Source of the DNA: Pseudomonadota bacterium
GTDB lineage: Bacteria; Pseudomonadota; Alphaproteobacteria; Rhodospirillales; Magnetospirillaceae
Direction: 5' to 3'
Length of the DNA stretch: 10,060 nt
Assembly (NCBI GenBank): GCA_023458315.1
Contig: JAEXAH010000111.1
Location: 1 to 10,060 of the forward strand
A model generated the notes under the pieces. It was not told the DNA's origin and ran no database searches. It saw only the letters and a list, made by a program, of their open reading frames with translations. Of the stretch, positions 7,401-10,060 are shown one piece after another. Numbering within the stretch: the first letter of the stretch is position 1; every line of letters begins with the position of its first letter. A program made the translations under genes and the position numbers.

Positions 7401-9689
7401 GGGCGGCGGCATGGCGGGCTGGATCACGTCGCCGCTTTCCACCGTCAGATGCCCGGTGGTCCCGCCCAGCGCCGCCATCCGCACGCCGACGCGCAGGGGG
7501 GCGGGATGCAGCCATGGCGGGGCGGCAGCGGCGCTTTCGGGCTTCATGCGGCCACGGCAGGCGACGATGGCGGCGGCGACGTGCAGCAGGCCCGACGCCG
7601 CATGGGCGTGGCCGACACGGGCGGTGACGGGGCTTGGCGTCTGTGGGCCGTCAAGGATGAAGTCGGTTTCCGCCGACGGTGACAGGTCCAGGATGGCGTG
7701 GATGGGCTCGTCCGCGGCCCGGGCGTCCTCGACACGGCGCAGAACCATGACCGCCGCGCCGTCGCCCGGTGTGGCCGGGTCGGCGCGCAAGGCGGCCAGG
7801 GCGGATCGGTGAACCGGTTCGCACGACAGATCCACCGCGCCGACGATTGCGGCGTCCAACTCGCCCGTCACCAGGGCGCGGGCGGCGATGCGCAGCGCCG
7901 CGATGCCCGACACGTCTTCCGCCGACACCGAAAAGCTGGGGCCGCGCCAGTCGAATTGCGCGTTGAAGCGGTTGGCGACGATGTTGGGCATGGTGCCGAT
8001 CACCGCGGCGGCATTCAACGGCGGACCAAGATCGACACGGGCATCGGGGCCGCACAGATCGGCAAGGCGCACCCCCAGGCCGCGCCGCGCCACCTCGGCA
8101 TCGCAGCCCATGCCCATCAGCACGCCGGTCATGGCGGCGGGCAAGGCCGGGGCGTCGGCCACCGCCCGGGCCACCGCCTGCATGGCCAGCACTTGCTGCG
8201 GCAAAGCGTGGTGCAGATCGGCGGGCGGAAAGCGGGTGGCGTCCAGGTCCAGGGTGATGCGGTCCAGCGTGCGCGGCCGGTCGTCGTCCGGCGGCGCGGT
8301 GGCCAGGGCGGCGGCGAAATCGTCGGCGGCGGTGACGACCGCCAGGCCGACCACCGCCACGCGTAAGGGCGGCGTGGGTGCGCGGACCGCCACGGCCGAC
8401 CGGGTCGGCCGCCATTCCTCGATGATCAGATGGGCGTTGTTGCCGCCGAAGCCGAAGGCGCTCACGGCGGCCCGGCGGGGGCCGTCGGTTTCCCATGGTT
8501 CCGCCCGGTCGAGCAGACGGAACGGCGAGGTTCCGATCTCGTCCAGCGGGGCGCCGTCGGCGTGCAGGGTGGGCGGGCGAATGCCGTTCGCCATGGCCTG
8601 AAGCACCTTGACCATGCCCGCCAGCCCGGCGGCGGCGATCAGATGGCCCAGGTTGGACTTCAACGATCCGATGGGAACGCCGTCGAGCCCGGCGAAAATC
8701 CGCCCCATGCTGGCGATTTCCGTGGCGTCGCCCAACGTGGTGCCGGTGGCGTGGCATTCCACCAGCGACACCGCCCGGGGGCAGACCCCCGCCTGGGCAT
8801 AGGCGGCGGCCATGGCGCGTTCCTGCCCCTGGGCGTCGGGAACCAGGAAGCCGCGGCCGCGGCCGTCGTTGGACAGGCCGATACCGCGAATGATCCCCAG
8901 AACGCGGTCGCCGTCGCGGATGGCGTCGTCCAGTCGCTTCAGCACTACGCAGGCGGCGCCCTCGGCGGGGATCAGGCCGTCGGCCTCGCGGTGGAAGGGG
9001 CGGCTGCGCCCGGTGGGGCTCAGGGCGTTCAGGGCGCTGAACCCCATGTGCAGGAACAGGTCGTCGCCGCGATTGACGCCCGCCGCCAACATGATGTCGG
9101 CGCTGCCGTCCTGCAATTGGTCGCAGGCCAGCTTGACGGCGTAAAGCGAGGAGGCGCACGCGGCATCCAGGCAAAAGGCGGGACCGTGCAGCCCAAGGGC
9201 GCGGGCGGCCAGCCGGGCGGGCAGACCGGACGAAAAGCGGTTGGCCGGGTTGGGCCGCTCCCGGTCCAGCCACACCGCCTCGGCATAGGCGGTCAGACCG
9301 GCGGTGGGATAGGACAAATTGCCCGCGATCAGGCCGCAGCGGGCGGCGGGCGCCACGTCCAGCCCCGCTTCGCGCAGGGCCTCGCGCCCGCAATGGGCCA
9401 GCCACAGCACCACCGGGTCCAGCCCGGCCAGATCCTGGGGCGGACAGGCGAAGCCCGCGGCGTCGAACCGCGCGTCGAAGCCCCGGACATAGCCACCCCG
9501 ATCCGTCACCGTGCGCTCCACCGCCTGGGGCGCCAGCACCCGGGCGGGGTCGAGCCGCCAGTATCCGTCCGGCACCGGGCACAGCAGATCCTGCCCGGCG
9601 ACGACGGCCCGCCACAGCTCGGCCGGGCTCAGCGCGCCGGGCAGCACGCAGGCGTGGCCGATGATGGCGATGGGCGGAAAGCCGCTCAC
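1485..9689 (-). CDS. Pfa3/PfaC-like iterative type I fatty-acid/polyketide synthase subunit: KS-CLF-AT-DH-DH-DH(PKS)-AGPAT
   Basis: This 2734-residue cytosolic megasynthase subunit should extend, dehydrate and off-load an acyl chain held on ACPs of a partner subunit. Domains, from visible motifs: KS ~4-425 with Cys178 (DAACASS), His313 (ECHATGTT) and His349 (NLGH), so active; KS-like chain-length factor ~442-755 with Glu591 in place of Cys; AT ~835-1125 with GLSSG (nucleophile Ser921) and His1037; Pro-rich linker ~1171-1236; FabA-type double hotdog 1 ~1300-1675, first half degenerate, second with GHFKNDPCMPG (His1567); FabA-type double hotdog 2 ~1690-2057, first half degenerate (NAAPVMPF), second with AHFFQDPVQPG (His1952); PKS-type dehydratase ~2062-2300 (DH at 2073-2074, FHGPAFQ at 2175-2181, LLDAGLH with Asp2215 and His2219); unassigned ~2305-2425 containing RDIAAKEHAAERLG; AGPAT/PlsC domain ~2440-2650 with NHQVAVES (His2479, Glu2484), VEGTR (2565-2569) and VPVVPVRF. 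No ACP, KR or ER is present. The GTG start overlaps the previous stop (GTGA) and places the KS at the extreme N-terminus; no good Shine-Dalgarno is seen, so coupling is likely. The family resembles myxobacterial Pfa3 and PfaC of EPA/DHA synthases; the product cannot be predicted. Confidence 0.93.
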   Translation of the reverse strand: MSGFPPIAIIGHACVLPGALSPAELWRAVVAGQDLLCPVPDGYWRLDPARVLAPQAVERTVTDRGGYVRGFDARFDAAGFACPPQDLAGLDPVVLWLAHCGREALREAGLDVAPAARCGLIAGNLSYPTAGLTAYAEAVWLDRERPNPANRFSSGLPARLAARALGLHGPAFCLDAACASSLYAVKLACDQLQDGSADIMLAAGVNRGDDLFLHMGFSALNALSPTGRSRPFHREADGLIPAEGAACVVLKRLDDAIRDGDRVLGIIRGIGLSNDGRGRGFLVPDAQGQERAMAAAYAQAGVCPRAVSLVECHATGTTLGDATEIASMGRIFAGLDGVPIGSLKSNLGHLIAAAGLAGMVKVLQAMANGIRPPTLHADGAPLDEIGTSPFRLLDRAEPWETDGPRRAAVSAFGFGGNNAHLIIEEWRPTRSAVAVRAPTPPLRVAVVGLAVVTAADDFAAALATAPPDDDRPRTLDRITLDLDATRFPPADLHHALPQQVLAMQAVARAVADAPALPAAMTGVLMGMGCDAEVARRGLGVRLADLCGPDARVDLGPPLNAAAVIGTMPNIVANRFNAQFDWRGPSFSVSAEDVSGIAALRIAARALVTGELDAAIVGAVDLSCEPVHRSALAALRADPATPGDGAAVMVLRRVEDARAADEPIHAILDLSPSAETDFILDGPQTPSPVTARVGHAHAASGLLHVAAAIVACRGRMKPESAAAAPPWLHPAPLRVGVRMAALGGTTGHLTVESGDVIQPAMPPPAIRLRWFAASDRAALRDRIRRGEDGGQGPVRLAFACPVGQHEETLSRALAVAEGRAATAPGIHFRDRPLGGGLAWAFTGAAAAHDGMGREMFLSMPDIGHAVMARFPELAHAAARLYRSAEPLDAVAQLQGCALICQSHAEISRRVLGLSPQAVLGLSSGETNALFAVGVWTDMGDMFAEIARAGIYGTLLTGPCRAAAEAWGHDGAVDWRNWRLLAPLAEVEAALADQPRVAVTIVNAPQDCVIGGDAAACRAVIARIGQHRALPLGQDMVVHCAELAPAASVWRKIHSRATTPPDGIAVYANAFGAAYVPSRAACAEALTVQALEKVDFPRTIRRAHDDGVRIFVEHGPRNALTRAIGAILADRDHLAVSLDHPGRAPLEQLAHVAAELFAAGLDPAMAEVARRLIPPAAPEPARPLTFAAHAAPVAVRVGQPMPPAPPLPPVADLPPPDLSALRPAPPPTAAVPAETPTDSPLGRILARTAALHVGYLQAASDLHRLYLQGFGAASSAVPAPSGPLWTRAQLEVLASGKVSDVFGPLFAPQDAYPRQVRMPEPPLLLVDRVLSITGEPGSMGLGSIVTETDVTDQSWYLHDGRMPVGLAIESGQADLLLISWLGADFRNRGERVYRLLGCEMTYHEGGLPRGGDTLRYDIHVDGHARMGEVGLFFFHYDCRIGDRLVLSVRNGQAGFFTDQELANSGGVLWRAEDDCPKDDARLDPLPCPSRHRAFTSDQLDLWTSGRAFACFGPGFELAGSHQRTPTLPTGRMRLIDAVTAFDPQGGPWGRGYLRAESHVPTDAWFYAGHFKNDPCMPGTLMAEGAVQAVATFMAAGGFTIRRDGWRFEPVPEETARFVCRGQVIPDAAHHLITEVFVEEIADGPTPIVRAALLCSSDGFKVFHCRSFAVRMVPDWPLGQGRHLLPETLEPPRIVGTRGDVRGDYAALLACAWGAPSAAFGSMYARFDAGRVPRLPGPPYHFMSRVVALDCPAGEPTLGGTIAVEYDVDADAWYFADNAAPVMPFCVLMEVLLQPCGWLASYMGFALASDDDLAIRNLDGDNARVLAEVARGDRRIRTEATLTRFSRAGGITLIAFAVKALVDGRPLMELETAFGFFAAAALAKQTGLPPLPADAARGLAPADAVVEPRRTRLAQGRLRMVDQITGWWPQGGEAGLGLARGRQEVDPESWYFKAHFFQDPVQPGSLGVEALLQLLERAMVLAGLDAGLPSPRFQGAALGHTLRWKYRGQVVPTNRAVTTEIELVRIERDEHGVLAVARGSLWADGLRIYEVDGLAARLVPGDGIRLDLDGAPWLGDHRPTHTVPVVPLTCLADIMAAAVPGGRLVAIQDVRIARWAAVPLTLTPKVEPDGLVRLHDDDGVLASGRVVRAADWPPPPRPLPPLADCPPAPCPYAAAELFHGPAFQLVTGLHSGPGGAFAELDAAKAARVPGEIGPALLDAGLHLTSRHAPERWWGAAAAGMLAYPSHIERLCFFGPTPRDGTVRVEARPLPLDAQGRVRSRLQWLCNGSVWAEMEMADALLPKGALGEAPALDRQAFLRDRAAVPGMHLSRRDNGASRLSPREVAASNWLPGTLETIYGVSGSHSPMARDIAAKEHAAERLGVHPGRIELDGDIARCAMAPLNPMALTVATDGADHVVSGELPATPDIAPVQAFWRSRLGAGDWPVDDLFSALVAEFVGQVRLAAPEHLARIRDRGALFLGNHQVAVESLTFTLVASALTGRPIFTVAKAEHRHSWMGRLLDLCAAYPGIALPPMMMPFNREDPAAMLGLAQQAAQAITQAGMSMMVHVEGTRALACHQPVSRLSGLFLDLAVKLDVPVVPVRFVGALPVDAAPERLDFPVGFARQDIHVGPPLWPEDLARLPLAERKTTVLAAINGTGPALDDEIPNPPRPGFEAAATALAANCRLAPASAAIMQAVLNRVPADRPLARLARRVAQDEPEAERDPWLRALATWCRPQ
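9686..9689 (-). promoter_or_regulatory. GTGA stop/start overlap coupling the two synthase subunits
   Basis: On the minus strand the upstream gene ends GGG CAC CCG GCG TGA, and the GTG of the next gene begins on the last base of that GCG codon, so start and stop share GTGA. No strong ribosome site precedes the GTG. This arrangement is typical of translational re-initiation and would keep the two subunits at similar levels. It also decides the start of the large gene: the frame is open further upstream, but there it lies across the ketoreductase coding sequence. Confidence 0.7.
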
Positions 9690-10060
9690 GCCGGGTGCCC
9701 GACGCAGGTCACGACCACATCGGTGGCGGACGGTTGCGCCAGTTCCCGCAGCATGAAGGCGGCGCCGTCGGCAGGCGCGATCAGTCCGATGGACAGGCGG
9801 CGGAAATGCTGCTTCAGCGCCGGTCCCACCATGCCGCCGTCCCACGGTCCCCAGGCGATGGCCTTGATGGTGCAGTCGGGGCGGCGCGCCGCCTCGGCCC
9901 GCGCCACGCTGTTCAGCACCGCGTTGGCCATGGCGTAATCGCATTGCCCGGCATTGCCGTGCACCGCCGCGACCGACGAGAACAGGCAGATGGCCCGCAG
10001 CGGATCGTCGCGGGTGGCGTCCAGCAGATGGGCCAGCCCGTCCACCTTGGTGGCGAAGAC
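9686..10060 (-). CDS. Pfa2/PfaA-like synthase subunit, C-terminal ketoreductase domain (5' end outside window)
   Basis: The frame is open from the window edge and gives the last 124 residues of a larger protein. Numbering from the edge, it shows the second half of a PKS/Pfa ketoreductase: Lys5 (TKVDG), Ser29 (FSSVAA), Tyr42 and Asn46 (GQCDYAMAN), i.e. the Lys-Ser-Tyr-Asn set of the short-chain dehydrogenase fold, followed by AIAWGPWDGGMV, a typical KR C-terminal block. It should reduce the beta-ketoacyl-ACP with NADPH during each elongation cycle. In Pfa systems this KR sits near the C-terminus of the subunit that also holds KS, malonyl-AT and tandem ACPs, so those domains are expected beyond base 10060. 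The protein stops about 20 residues after the KR fold, without the PKS-type dehydratase that often follows it; that domain is instead found in the next gene. A stand-alone KR is possible but less likely. Confidence 0.88.
   Translation of the reverse strand, partial: VFATKVDGLAHLLDATRDDPLRAICLFSSVAAVHGNAGQCDYAMANAVLNSVARAEAARRPDCTIKAIAWGPWDGGMVGPALKQHFRRLSIGLIAPADGAAFMLRELAQPSATDVVVTCVGHPA

Noticed and set aside
1815..7682. A 5.9-kb open frame on the + strand (about 1955 codons) antisense to the synthase gene
   Set aside because: Its translation is low-complexity, rich in Gly, Gln, Arg, His and Ala, with no recognisable domain. It mirrors the GC-biased third codon positions of the real minus-strand gene, whose motifs are unmistakable.
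7651..9615. A second long minus-strand frame overlapping the KS/CLF region
   Set aside because: It is an Arg/Gly/Pro-rich out-of-frame translation of the same DNA; the overlapping frame carries complete KS active-site motifs.
9690..9944. N-terminal extension of the megasynthase up to an ATG at 9944
   Set aside because: The 85 extra residues are Arg/Gly/His-rich and lie out of frame across the KR coding region. The GTG at 9689 gives a standard KS N-terminus and a GTGA overlap.
1..10060. CRISPR array, tRNA, rRNA or tandem repeat array
   Set aside because: I saw no regularly spaced direct repeats and no tRNA or rRNA signatures. The window is almost fully coding apart from 128-303.

Overview
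The window is a high-GC stretch whose strongest content is most of one very large gene for an iterative type I fatty-acid/polyketide synthase of the Pfa family (polyunsaturated fatty acid or 'secondary lipid' synthases). The GC-rich codon use, the IS481-type transposase remnant and the CPBP/cyclic-nucleotide protein would fit an alphaproteobacterium of the Rhodospirillales/Magnetospirillum kind. That assignment is inference from style only, because no taxonomic marker gene is present.

Layout, left to right. (1) Bases 1 to about 182 are the right-hand end of an IS481-family insertion sequence: the last 41 codons of its transposase (+ strand, stop at 125-127), a small hairpin with a T-run that may be its terminator, and an end whose exact position is uncertain. 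(2) Bases 183-303 are non-coding. They are locally AT-richer than their surroundings and carry a near-perfect 30-bp palindrome (206-235), probably an operator or RNA hairpin. (3) 304-1491 (+) encodes a 395-residue membrane protein that joins an N-terminal cyclic-nucleotide-binding domain to a C-terminal CPBP (CAAX/Rce1-type) intramembrane protease domain. Two of its catalytic-motif positions are changed. (4) 1485-9689 (-) encodes a 2734-residue megasynthase. Its domain order is KS, chain-length-factor (KS-like without Cys), AT, two FabA-type double-hotdog dehydratases, a PKS-type dehydratase, an unassigned ~120-residue segment, and a C-terminal AGPAT/PlsC acyltransferase. (5) 9686-10060 (-) is the C-terminal end of the preceding synthase subunit, a ketoreductase domain whose gene ends directly after the KR and overlaps the megasynthase start by 4 nt (GTGA).

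How the genes work together (inference from domain content): the two minus-strand genes are the downstream part of a translationally coupled synthase operon. The upstream subunit is expected to carry the KS-AT-ACP array and provides ketoreduction. The 2734-residue subunit provides condensation with chain-length control, acyl transfer, dehydration/isomerisation, and off-loading of the finished acyl chain onto a lysophosphatidate-type acceptor. No ACP or enoyl reductase is visible here, so they must lie beyond base 10060 or elsewhere. The overall plan resembles the myxobacterial Pfa3 subunits (KS-CLF-AT-DH-DH-AGPAT). The extra PKS-type dehydratase in this subunit, with the KR subunit ending early, looks like a redistribution of domains between subunits and is the most interesting feature of the window. 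The convergent CPBP gene meets the synthase gene tail-to-tail with a 7-nt overlap; any functional link between them is unproven.
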